Made by a program: the position numbers and the translations under genes. Below, in pieces: positions 8,090-16,528 of a DNA stretch of 20,282 bases. The stretch lies in NCBI GenBank assembly GCA_011763485.2, contig JAANSK020285936.1, positions 1-20,282 on the forward strand. The letters run 5' to 3'. This DNA is from Isoetes engelmannii. Taxonomy: Eukaryota > Streptophyta > Lycopodiopsida > Isoetales > Isoetaceae. The stretch's first letter is position 1. The number at the start of each line of letters is the position of its first letter. The notes under the pieces were generated by a model. The model worked only from the letters and a program-made list of their open reading frames with translations, had not been told where the DNA came from and made no database searches.

Positions 8090-8950
8090 CTTGACCGAGC
8101 ACTCACGAATCATATGGTCAGCCCCACCACAATAGAGACAGAGGTTGGCCTCTTTCTGTTCTGCTTCTCGACTGCCGACAAAGGCCCTCGAACCGTCCGA
8201 TCAATCTGCATAAGCATTGGGCCTTCCGATGTGGGGGGCGATGCAGGAACTGGCGTGACTATAGAAGCTTGCGGAACTAAGGAAGCAGGCTGATTCCGCC
8301 TCTCTTGCCTACGCTCGAAAAGACGGTTGTCACAACGAACCGCAAATTTGATAGCTTCACCTAAGTTTTTTGGATCTCCCATGGTTTACAGCATATCTTT
8401 GACATATTCACGTAAGCCCCTTCAAAAACAATCTCGAAGGGCAACATCATCCCAAGAAGTATCAATTGCAATTTTGCGAAATTCAGATGTGTAAACTGAG
8501 GCTGGATGAGAACCTTGCCTTTGATTACTGAGCTTTGTAACTGTTGTCCGCTGATGATCTGTATCCCCAAAACACTCCTCGAGCTCAGCTGTGAAGGCAG
8601 CAAACTGGAGCTTGTTTCTCCAACAAAGGGGCAAACCAACTGAGAGCCGGTCCAGTGAGAAGAGAACCGACTAACCCCACTTGCTCCTGACCAGTGGGGT
8701 ACCTGTGAGGATGAAATTAAATTATGAGCCGGACCTACTTCTAAAACCCACGAAGCTTGGACCGAGTGCCGTCAAATTTCTCTGGCAAACTGATCTTAGG
8801 CTCTGATGGCCTCAACCCCAAGGTAGAGTTGCCTCATTGGAAGCTACTCGCTCCCTGATCTCTTTATTGTCTAACTGCAACTACTGACATATTTGAACGA
8901 GTTGCTGCAATTGCTGTGTGAAGGATGAAATGCTACAAGTGTCAAAACGT
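8090..8950 (-). pseudogene. Gag remnant with zinc knuckle of the chromovirus fossil
   Basis: From right to left: a Gln-rich coiled coil (TQQLQQLVQIC, near 8900-8930), the capsid stretch with EKFDGTRSKLRGF, QEQVGLVGSLLTGPALSWF, LEECFGDTDHQRT and EFRKIAIDTSWDD, then AVRCDNRLFERRQERR, and a clean CX2CX4HX4C zinc knuckle (CLYCGGADHMIREC, near 8100-8145). The text is close to Sushi-ichi / Tcn1-like gags. Split over several frames. Confidence 0.82.
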
Positions 8951-8990
8951 CCTGATTTAAGGGGTATTACACAACCATTTCTTGGTTTTG

Positions 8991-9013
8991 AGAATAGAAT
9001 AGAATAGAATAAG
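8991..9013 (-). repeat. LINE 3' tail microsatellite (TTCTA/TATTC)n
   Basis: Three perfect AATAG units plus one AATAA on the plus strand; on the minus strand the LINE ends GATGAAAAAAATC followed by (TTATTC/TATTC) units. Short-repeat tails are typical of non-L1 LINEs that do not end in poly(A). Confidence 0.75.
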
Positions 9014-9187
9014 ATTTTTTTCATCCACGGAGGCCAATTGGCCTGTGGAACCTGTACAAGACAAACGGCAAGCGTATTACGGCCCGGATGAAAAAACCCC
9101 CTGGGGAAAAATCATGGCCGCAATACGTTTGCTGGTATACAGAACACAGGGATATCATCTCAAGCTGAGTGGAAACAGTGCAGGCCT

Positions 9188-9499
9188 TCATAGGCAAGAG
9201 GGACAGAGCCGATGCCATTTGTCTAGGACCTCCTGGAGATATGATCCAAGAGTTCCTACCGCTTCAGTGTTGAGCATGAGATGGAGTGCCTGTCCCGGGA
9301 TCACTAGCTCCGGGTACCGTTTTCTAATCTGTTCATAAGAGGGGAATGTTTGCAGAGCATGGCATTCGTCCTCAAGGACCCCCTGGCGGCAGCACTGACA
9401 AGTCATGTCCTCACGCGCTTCCCTGACCCATCGCCCAGTCTCAATTCGAAGGTGGTGCCCGCCCGTTCGGATGGAGGCGATCATCGTATGCTTTTTCAT
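9188..9499 (-). pseudogene. LINE C-terminal zinc-finger-like segment
   Basis: A 103-codon open stretch containing RTGGHHLRIETGRW, then C-x2-C and a downstream E-C-H pattern (TCQCCRQGVLEDECHAL). It resembles the C-terminal 'RTGNHRLxxETGRW...CxxC...EDExHFLxxC' block of several LINE clades with an apurinic-type endonuclease. It is separated from the upstream RT C-terminal frame (9706-10440) by disrupted sequence. Confidence 0.7.
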
Positions 9500-9705
9500 A
9501 AAGAGGGGGTGAGCAGGTACTGTTGGGGTCCCTGCTTAAGGGTGGGATTCAATTTTTCTTTGTAATGCCCGAGCTTGACCTGTGCCAGGGCCTCGGCATC
9601 CCAGAGTTTACCAAGGAAGTAGGTGTCCAGGTAGGCCTTCAGATCCTCGTGGTCCTTCTTCATGCAGACTCGTACGCATGTCTGGACCTATCATTGGGAC
9701 AACCA

Positions 9706-10440
9706 CTACACCTGCTTGTCTTTCCAGCAGGCTTTGAGGCGTTGTGGGCACATTACCACCGTCAAGGCTGCCCTTGATAATCGGTCTTCATCCATCCGGG
9801 CTACCTTTTGGAAATACAACAGGTGGCGATACATGGCTGCTCTCTTGAGGGGGAGGAAACCTGTGTCCTGGAGCAGTATCTGATACGACACTGTCTGCTT
9901 CACCCCGAGGGCGCGCGCCAAAAAATCTTTCTGCACTCGTTCGAGGTCGGCCCAGGTGGCGGCGGAAATGACCGAGCCCCAAACTTCCACTCCATACAAG
10001 AGAACCGGATCTACCAAAGCCTTGAAGAGGCACGACTGGTGCTCCCAGGCGTACAGCTCGGCCTGGTAACTGCTATTCTGCATGGCGTGCTCCTCTGCCC
10101 AGAGGGTCATACAGCTATTGCAGGTACTGAATCCATTGCTTAGCAGCGATGTCTCCCTGTTCTTCTGAACATCTCTCTCCAGAAGCTCCAGGGTTGACGG
10201 TCCAAGAAGTAAAACATTTTGTTCTGCCGCTCTGCCAGATACGCGGCCTTCTTGTGCTTGAGGAATCGACAGTACTGAGAGATGGCCTAGGGGAGCTCGG
10301 CGGGATTGGTGACGACGGAGTTGGCGCTTCATCTCGTGGCACTTGTCATCAAACCAACGATTGCAGGTAAAAGTGGAGGTCCTGCTTTGCTTATGCGCGC
10401 GTCCTCTCCCGAAGCATGTCTCTGCAGCTTCTGTGAGCAC
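9706..10440 (-). pseudogene. LINE ORF2 remnant: endonuclease-RT linker fused to RT C-terminus
   Basis: A 244-codon open frame. Residues 1-96 resemble the linker between endonuclease and RT (NRWFDDKCHEMKRQLRR...). Residues 97-244 resemble the end of the RT and the thumb-like region (CLFKALVDPVLLYGVEVWG, DLERVQKDFLARALGV, YQILLQDTGFLPLKRAAMYRHLLYF). The catalytic palm motifs, including YADD, are absent, so a large in-frame deletion at about 10149 joined the two parts. The same frame continues upstream past one stop into the endonuclease text at 10490-10570. Confidence 0.75.
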
Positions 10441-10642
10441 TCGGGTCAGGTGGATGCTCTGTGTCTCTACCGGGTTGAACTACAACTCGTCTTTAGCCAG
10501 TGGGTCAAACCGTGTCACCTGCTCCGTGCCTGTGCGGCCATTGAAGTCTCCGACAAGCGTGACCTTCCCTAATGAAGAGCTCTGATCACAAATTTTTCCA
10601 CACCATACTGAATTCACACAAATGGATAATTTATTTTAAGAC

Positions 10643-10716
10643 AGCTCTTTTTCATATCTATAACACATGTTTGAACGCCAGCTCTTTTTCATATCTATAA
10701 TACATGTTTGAACGTC
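10643..10716. repeat. 37-bp tandem duplication
   Basis: Units 10643-10679 and 10680-10716 (AGCTCTTTTTCATATCTATA...) differ at only two positions (ACACATG/ATACATG and CGCC/CGTC), so the duplication is recent relative to the surrounding fossils. Confidence 0.9.
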
Positions 10717-10927
10717 ACAATTTTAGTCAAAGGTTTTCCTCGATGGACACCAAATGTTGCGGAGCTCTTTCCACCAAATCTTTGTAATTCTGGCTCTATG
10801 GTAAGATTATTTCCTAGCCAAAAAAATAAATAGGATGACATTTCAATCGCTTTTTAAGCCAAGAATGATGGTTCAAATTAACAATGGAACTTTCATAGAC
10901 CATATTATAATGGTATGATTACTTGAC

Positions 10928-11005
10928 GAGAATATAATTCTTTGGCTCTAATCTCGCATCACTTTGGAGAATATAGTTCTTTGGCTCTAATCTTGCATCA
11001 CTTTG
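10928..11005. repeat. 39-bp tandem duplication
   Basis: Units 10928-10966 and 10967-11005 (GAGAATATARTTCTTTGGCT...) differ at only two positions. It lies about 210 bp from the 37-bp duplication and has a similar size and age. Confidence 0.9.
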
Positions 11006-11157
11006 GAGATGTCTTGCACCACATGTATTTTGGAATTAGTAAGTGAGTCAGTGAAGAGAATCACACGAAGAAAAGCAAAAAAGAATCACGCTATTTCTTT
11101 TCATCTAGGGCTCGAACAGTCACAGTTTGAACAAGAAGGGTCGTCAAAAGGAAATGT

Positions 11158-12058
11158 TTGAAGATCTCTTCATCCTCCAAATACTGCACCAAGCTCTGAT
11201 TATCAGTGTGTGTTACTTTGTCCGACCAATCAACCTTGGTCATCCAATGGGAGATCTGAGCTTGAAATGAGGCCGGCCTAGGATCTTCCATAAACTGTGT
11301 CTGAAAGCTATCTCTTATAAATGTCTTGATCTCATCTTGATCTTCTAATATAGACTGCCTATTATCCCTTATAGTTGAGATATTATTTTCTGCAAGTCTT
11401 GCCCCTGCCATCCTGAAAAAGCATTTAGAGTTCTCAGAGTCAAGCTCGGTATACCACTTTGTCTTCGAGCGCAGAGCAGCCCCCCTAGCTTCTTCCTCCT
11501 CAATAGCCTTGGCTTTGGCTTCAAGTTTATTTTCCCTACATTGCTTTCTCAATTCATATGGATGATCTAGAAGTTCCTACTTAGCCTCCCTTAGAAGGTT
11601 ATAAACATCTTCCTTTTCCTTTCTAAATTCCATGGATCTCTTCTTATCTCTTCATAAGGTTACTTTTCTCAATCCATGCTTTCATGCTAGAAAGACCTAC
11701 TTGATTTGGAAGTGAGGACAAGAAGGTCCTAAATGGTCTGCAAAATGCCTCTTTTCCCAACCATGATGTATTAAATTTGACTGGCACGTTACCTTGTTTT
11801 CTGATGGTATAGGCATCTTCGAGGACTAGCTTCTGTGGTACATGATCTGAATGAGAGAATGCGAACTCACTACAACATAACATTTATCCATAAAATGCGT
11901 TGTTTTGTTGGCCATGTAGAATCTCTCAAGCAGGCAATATACCCTATCCTGTCTTTTTTGTTTGTTTGACCAAGAGAAGGTAGCATTAGAAGGAGGTACA
12001 AGTGAAAGTCCAATATTGTTTAAGAGGTAATTCCATGCAATTTCCTCATCCTCCTACA
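11158..12058 (-). mobile_element. Inverted 5' part of an L1-type LINE (endonuclease end and linker)
   Basis: Minus-strand coding text from right to left: the endonuclease end (AWNYLLNNIGLSLVPPSNATFSWSN, RVYCLLERFYM near 11930-12050; then SHSDHVPQKLVLEDAYTIR near 11800-11860 with the SDH catalytic block), then the linker before the RT (ALRSKTKWYTELDSENSKCFFRMAGAR and IRDNRQSILEDQDEIKTF, near 11250-11550), ending at YLEDEEIFK (11158-11190). The RT that should follow is on the opposite strand at 12059 onward, starting with FKTLCSMASGKSPG. This is the 5' inversion expected from twin priming. The endonuclease start and ORF1 are missing. Confidence 0.85.
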
Positions 12059-12760
12059 ACATTGTATTGTTCAAGACACTGTGCTCTATGGCCTCTGGTA
12101 AGTCTCCTGGTCTGGAAGGCTTCCCTCCTGAATTTTTTGTAGAATTTTGGGATGTCTTGAGGCTCGATTTTATGAATGCGTCAGAGGTGCTTGGTCCTCC
12201 TCTACATTGCACCCGACATTGGCTGCTGGGTTCATCACCCTCATACCTAAAGTACCAAAGCCATTGTCGCTTGGTGGATGGAGACCTATTGCTCTTACCA
12301 ATGTAATTTACAAGGTCATCATGAAGTGCATTGCCAACCGAGTGAAGCCTATATTAAATAGGATACAGGATCATTGGTAGAGAACAATCAGCATTCCTCC
12401 CTGGTAGATACATTCTTGATAATTATATTGCAGCTAGGGAAGGATTACATTGGTGCAGAACCTCGAAGCAGAATTGTGTTCTCATAAAGATGGATTTTCG
12501 AAAGGCCTATGATTCCCTCAGATGGAAGGTTATGAAACATATAGGATTTCAGAATGAGTTTATCAATCTTTATATGGGCATGAACAAGCTTGCCTATGCC
12601 TCGGTGTTGGTTAATGGTGAGCCTTCAAGTCTCTTTCATCTTAGGAAAGGAATAAGGCAAGGATGTCCATTAGCCCCTCACCTCTTTGTGATCATGGCTA
12701 GCATTCTTACAAAAATGGTGAACCCCAAGGTTGATGAAGGTGCCATGTCTGGACTGTCTC

Positions 12761-12792
12761 TTCCAAGTCAAGGCACTTCCAAGTCAAGGCAG
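12761..12792 (+). repeat. 16-bp tandem duplication inside the LINE RT
   Basis: TTCCAAGTCAAGGCAC (12761-12776) is followed directly by TTCCAAGTCAAGGCAG (12777-12792). Sixteen bases shift the RT frame just before the YADD motif, explaining why the frame 12490-12822 ends early and the YADD block lies in another frame. Confidence 0.85.
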
Positions 12793-13091
12793 GAATCTTA
12801 CAATTATGCAATACGCGGATGATACCTTCATGTTCCTCAGGCTTGATGATAGCAGTTTCCAATCCTTTCATGATATTCTAGTTGCTTTTAAGGTTATCTC
12901 TGGTAGTGAGCTTAATGCAAACAAATGTTCTGCTTTATGGGCTTTGGATGGGGATATTGATCCTCGTGCTAAAGAACTTGGTTTTCCAGTGGTGGCAGCA
13001 AGGGAGACAGCTTCTAGGTTTACCACTATCTCTTTCAGATAACATGAAAGGCTTATGGTCCCCAATCTTGGATCAGCTCAGGACGAAAATG

Positions 13092-13567
13092 GGGTTATGG
13101 CAAGGGGGGCTCACATTTGTCTTGTGTAGAAACCATCAGCGTGGAAGAAATGGATTTTTTTATTACTAATTGTGTACGTATACTTACTCCGCAAAATACA
13201 CTTTTTTTTCTTGGTTGTGTAGGAGATACACATACATTTTGTAATGCTTATAGCTGATTAATAAACTCTTTGCTTTCGTCCTTCAAACAAAAAACAAAGG
13301 GTTCTTCATTATTAACCAAGTTTTTGTTTTTTATCGTATATAAATAACATTTTCACTAGATTCAGTGAATTAAGTAATGTTTTATATGGGTTTAAGAACT
13401 ATGGATTATGCAAAACTACTTTATGGGTTATAAATATAGGGGATGACTGGGATGTACGAGAAGGGTTTTTTGTTGTTAGGAGTGGTAGATAAAGGATTTT
13501 TTTATGACCCTAGGAATGCAGATGCTATATCCAAAGTATATATAGGTGAATCCCCCAAGGGTTATGG
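13092..13567. mobile_element. 458-bp MULE-like non-autonomous DNA transposon (13101-13558) with 9-bp target duplication
   Basis: GGGTTATGG occurs at 13092-13100 and again at 13559-13567, flanking an AT-rich insert without coding capacity. The insert ends are imperfect inverted repeats: CAAGGGGGGCTCAC on the left and, on the opposite strand, TTGGGGGATTCAC on the right. Deleting the insert and one repeat makes the LINE read LRTKMGLWSAKGLSVSGRV without a break, the expected order of the post-RT region. A 9-bp target duplication is the usual length for Mutator-like elements. The short, imperfect terminal repeats leave the superfamily open. Confidence 0.75.
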
Positions 13568-14686
13568 TCTGCAAAAGGTTTATCAGTCTCTGGTAGAGTC
13601 ATTGTTGCTCATGCTGTTTTTGCTTCCTCTTATATTTACTTCTCATCAGTGATGGTTGCTCAAAAAAGTATATACAATCAGATACAGGTCATTATTAGGA
13701 AGTTCATTTGGGGTGGTATTAACAAAGTAGCGTGGTCCGAGCTGTGTAGAGACAAGAGAGATGGTGGCCTTGGTTGCAAGGACCCTTTTTTACAGGCACA
13801 AGCACTTGCAGTGAAATTTGTTTGGCATGTACTTCAAGATGACTCATCTCCAGCCGTGATTTTTGTTAAACAACACTGGCTCAATCAATGCAAGCTTAAA
13901 GAGAAGCTATATCTTCCCAGGGACGAACTAGAAGCCTTCTTCTATGATTTTAAGATTGCTCCAGGCACCTCTCCTGTGATGAGAGGAATACTCCAGGCTT
14001 GGAGGGAGGTAATATTTGTTTACTCCTCACTTTATGTTCCTAATGAGGTTGGGAATTTCAACATCTTTTGGAATACACAAGTATGGAAAAGGGAAGGTCT
14101 GCCTTTGGTCTTGGTCCATCCCCATATTTTTGGAAAATGGAAAGAACAGGGAATACAATGTCTATATCATATGTGGGAGAATGCCAAATAGATCTCCTAG
14201 ACTAGGTTCAAGTGTAAGATACAAAGAGCAGGGGAAGAGACAGAAAGATGTTGCGTGAGATATTGGGAAATGTAAAACATTGCTCGGGAGTGCCAGGTTC
14301 TAAGGAAGTATGGTGGTGTGTAGGGAAAGAACAATACAATGTGGCTACTATCTATCGTGCTTTATGTGGTGATGAAACACCATTAATAGCATAGATGAGG
14401 CTGGGGGTAACAATGGTGGTTGCTAAGCTTCTTTTATCTAATTCATGGAAAACTATCTGCTCAAGGAAACTTCAATTCTTTAGGTGGACTGCGCTTCAAG
14501 GGGGACTCAACACTTGAGATGTTTTACTCCGTAAAGGTATTGTGACCATGTGCCCTTTGGGATGCCACTCAAGTGAGTCTCTCAGGCATCTCTTTTTCTG
14601 TCCTAAGATCTATGAGTTCTGGTGCTGGGTTTCCCTTATTCTAGGGGTGGATTTAGTCCATCTTGTGTGACCAGATCTGCTTATCA

Positions 14687-15403
14687 GAGCTGAGGGTTGC
14701 CCTTAAGACCAAATTTATGTAAGCATAATTTAGGAAGTCGGGCGAATCATAGTCTTATAAGATTAGTTATGCTGGCGAATGTTTCATAGAAATCTAGGTG
14801 AATCATGGCCAATGTTATTTAGCCAGAATTTTAAGCGTTTTTTTTTCTTTCCCAAGTACAATTTATATAAGGAAATTTTGTTCACTCAGTAAACGATCCA
14901 ATACCACAATTTAACCTTTTCAAATGAGAATGAGTGTGGTCAAGGACAAATCCGCTCCAACTCTTCCATAGAAGCTTGAATTGCATTACAATAACTAGAA
15001 AACTAGCTCTGTTAAGGCAACCCTATGAAATTGGAATTAGATAGGATGACGGTTTTTATTTCAATCAGTATAATAAAAAACTATGATCGAGTCACACATC
15101 GCAGTAAAATTATCATACGTACTTGAATGGATATGGTGAGTGCTGGTTATGAGGTAACCTAAAATATTAGGCGATTCCTTAAGAATCTTCTAGAAGGAGG
15201 ATAGAATATAAGGCGAATCCATGGTTGTGCACTGGACATGGCGGATTTTCCAGTGGTGCGAGATTTGTTTGTAGAAGAGTAGGCTAATTTTATTTTTTTC
15301 ATCTATAACGGACCCTACTAAATCATAGTTTGTAATTTTTTAATTCCTTAAAAATATAGCCTTTTGGTGAACTTTCATCCTTAAGGGCTACCCTGGAGCT
15401 GAT
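14687..15403. mobile_element. 702-bp hAT-like non-autonomous DNA transposon (14694-15395)
   Basis: GAGCTGA at 14687-14693 and GAGCTGAT at 15396-15403 flank an insert in the LINE. Inverted ends: GGGTTGCCCTTAAG on the left and, on the opposite strand, CAGGGTAGCCCTTAAG on the right (13 of 14 shared after the CA). The CAGGG start and 8-bp target size are hAT features; the left end seems to lack about three bases at the junction. Excision joins LLIRADTCIITDSMVNVALWVIW in one LINE frame. Repeats like GGCGAATC near both ends (about 14741, 14774, 14799, 15172, 15211) resemble subterminal transposase-binding motifs. No transposase coding is seen. Confidence 0.75.
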
Positions 15404-15699
15404 ACTTGTATCATTACTGACTCCATGGTGAATGTGGCACTTTGGGTGATTTGGAGACACCGATGTGATGTTGCATTAGGGGGGCACTCAACGTCAGTGA
15501 GAAAGCTAAAGAATATCTTCAACATGGAAGTGGCTTTAATGGCCTTGTCTCACCATAGAAAGATGGGAGTGGCATACAATAGAGAATTGGATAGGGTGGG
15601 CAGATTGCAGGGATTTTATAGTTACTTCAGATGCCAGTGCTTGGATGTTGAAGGTCCACTCCCCACAGATATTGGAGACAATATCCTTGCTAATTAAGT

Positions 15700-15960
15700 G
15701 TGTTTGACCCTTTAGTCTGTGTGTGTGTGTGGAAATGGAACATGCCCACCCTATAGTACCTGCCTCTACAGAGAAAAAGTTGACACTTCCCTATAGTATC
15801 CACAGATGGGAAAGAAGAGCAGGTATTTGCAGCAGTACACACACCTCGAGTTTCATGGGCAAGCAGCATAGGATGTAACTTTCTATATGTCCCACTAAGG
15901 GGACTCACTGTATGTTGTACTATCTATTAATAATAGCATACTCTTACCTTCCAAAAAAAA
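15700..15960 (+). other. LINE 3' UTR and A8 tail
   Basis: The stretch after the ORF stop holds a short GT run (15718-15731) and ends CTTACCTTCC followed by eight A (15953-15960). The A run is followed at once by seven G. No matching target duplication could be found at the left end near 11158. Confidence 0.6.
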
Positions 15961-16416
15961 GGGGGGGAAACGTTTGCGACGCCCTTGGGCACCGAAAAAA
16001 ATTTCTTGTATATTATAAGGGTCATACAAAATCTTAGTATATCTCAATTTTGTCCTATAACGCAAAATATTTTTAAACATACCAAATCCTGATCAAAAGT
16101 AACTTTTTGTGATGGTTCGCTAGATTATGCCAAAAGGGGAATTGAATCCGGTGAAACCATAGCCTAGCAACAGATAATGGAAAATGGATTAAACTGTAGG
16201 GCCTCATTAGGGAGAGAATAAAAAAAGGCCTTCTAAAAGATGCCAAGGTGGCAAGTTACTCAAAAATAGGGTTTCTGCCCCTGTTTTGTCTTTTGTTGAC
16301 TACCAGACAAACTAGAGCGATTTGGAGATAGATCTGCAGATCGTGCATTGGATTAGAAGAATGTCCAGAAAAACCCATCGTATCTAGGTTAATATAAAAT
16401 TGTCTACCACGTTTTT

Positions 16417-16528
16417 TTCAAATTTGAATTTTAAAATATTTTGGCACCAAACGTGAGTCTTTGGATTTCGAAATGGAATTCTTTGCCATTTCAATTTCGA
16501 AATGGGTGCCTCCCTAATTTTGAAATGG
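16417..16528. repeat. Cluster of short palindromes and GAAATGG repeats
   Basis: TTCAAATTTGAA (16417-16428) and ATTTTAAAAT just after it are perfect palindromes. GAAATGG occurs three times (16470, 16499, 16522), the second forming a 7-bp hairpin with CCATTTC at 16486-16492. GGCACC (16443-16448) and GGTGCC (16505-16510) enclose this hairpin, giving a nested structure about 68 nt long. Confidence 0.55.

Larger units (their letters stand above)
3892..8960 (-). mobile_element. Broken Ty3/gypsy chromovirus fossil (minus strand)
   Basis: Reading from right to left the order is gag, zinc knuckle, protease, reverse transcriptase, RNase H, integrase, a chromodomain remnant, polypurine tract and one LTR, the normal Ty3/gypsy chromovirus order. 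The gag (KFDGTRSKLRGF, QEQVGLVGSLL, VRCDNRLFERRQE) and protease resemble the Sushi-ichi / Tcn1-like group, better known from fungi and early-diverging plants, more than the common angiosperm Tekay or CRM lineages. It is clearly dead, with many breaks (well over ten) spread through all domains. The left LTR is recognisable but no matching right LTR or primer-binding site was found before the LINE that begins at 8991. It looks old. Limits are approximate. Confidence 0.85.
8991..10575 (-). mobile_element. Internally deleted LINE (minus strand) with pentanucleotide tail
   Basis: Right to left: an endonuclease fragment VTLVGDFNGRTG (about 10530-10570; the GDFN block of the EEP nuclease), an endonuclease-RT linker (NRWFDDKCHEMKRQLRR, near 10310-10360), then directly the end of the RT and C-terminal region (LVDPVLLYGVEVWG, ERVQKDFLARALGV). 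Next comes a C-terminal zinc-finger-like segment (RTGGHHLRIETGRW, then CQCC...ECHAL, near 9290-9470), a short 3' UTR and an AATAG-type tail. The whole reverse transcriptase palm, 300 or more codons, is missing at about 10149, and part of the endonuclease is missing too. The C-terminal layout differs from zf-RVT plant L1 elements. The tail abuts the start of the gag fossil, so this LINE probably inserted into or next to that element. Confidence 0.8.
10576..11157. other. Gene-free spacer between the two LINEs
   Basis: AT-rich, no protein similarity seen on either strand. It contains the 37-bp and 39-bp tandem duplications listed separately and a phrase TCGATGGACACCAAATGTTG (10741-10760) that looks like the outer edge of some LTR element, but no element could be assigned. 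Confidence 0.5.
12059..15960 (+). mobile_element. 3' part of the same L1-type LINE (RT to poly(A)), carrying two DNA-transposon insertions
   Basis: Plus-strand remnants in order: ASGKSPGLEGFPPEFF (12094-12141), GFITLIPKVPKPLSLGGWRPIALTNVIYK (12230-12320), QSAFLPGRYILDNY (12390-12425), MDFRKAYDSLRW (12490), GIRQGCPLAPHLFV (12650-12690), QYADDT catalytic motif (12809-12826), the post-RT GLSVSGRVIVAHAVF (13576-13620), a zf-RVT domain (KLQFFRWTALQGG, CPLGCHSSESLRHLFFCPKIYEFW, 14470-14625) and the conserved end ALWVIWRHRCDVALGG (15430-15480). The C-terminus stops at 15697-15699, followed by about 250 bp of 3' UTR and an A8 tail. Several frameshifts and stops show it is dead. Confidence 0.9.

Noticed and set aside
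7656-8293. Plus-strand frames of 141 and 95 codons as a host gene.
   Set aside because: They are the antisense of gag and protease text of the chromovirus fossil and have no protein similarity.
9808-10572. Plus-strand frames in the LINE region as genes.
   Set aside because: They are antisense shadows of the minus-strand LINE ORF2 remnant.
10741-10765. TCGATGGACACCAAATGTTG as a minus-strand primer-binding site and LTR edge.
   Set aside because: The phrase has the right shape, but I cannot match it to a known tRNA 3' end and see no LTR pair around it.
10576-11157. The missing second LTR of the chromovirus displaced by the LINE at 8991-10575.
   Set aside because: The LTR words TGTGACGACC and TATATATAAGAG do not occur here.
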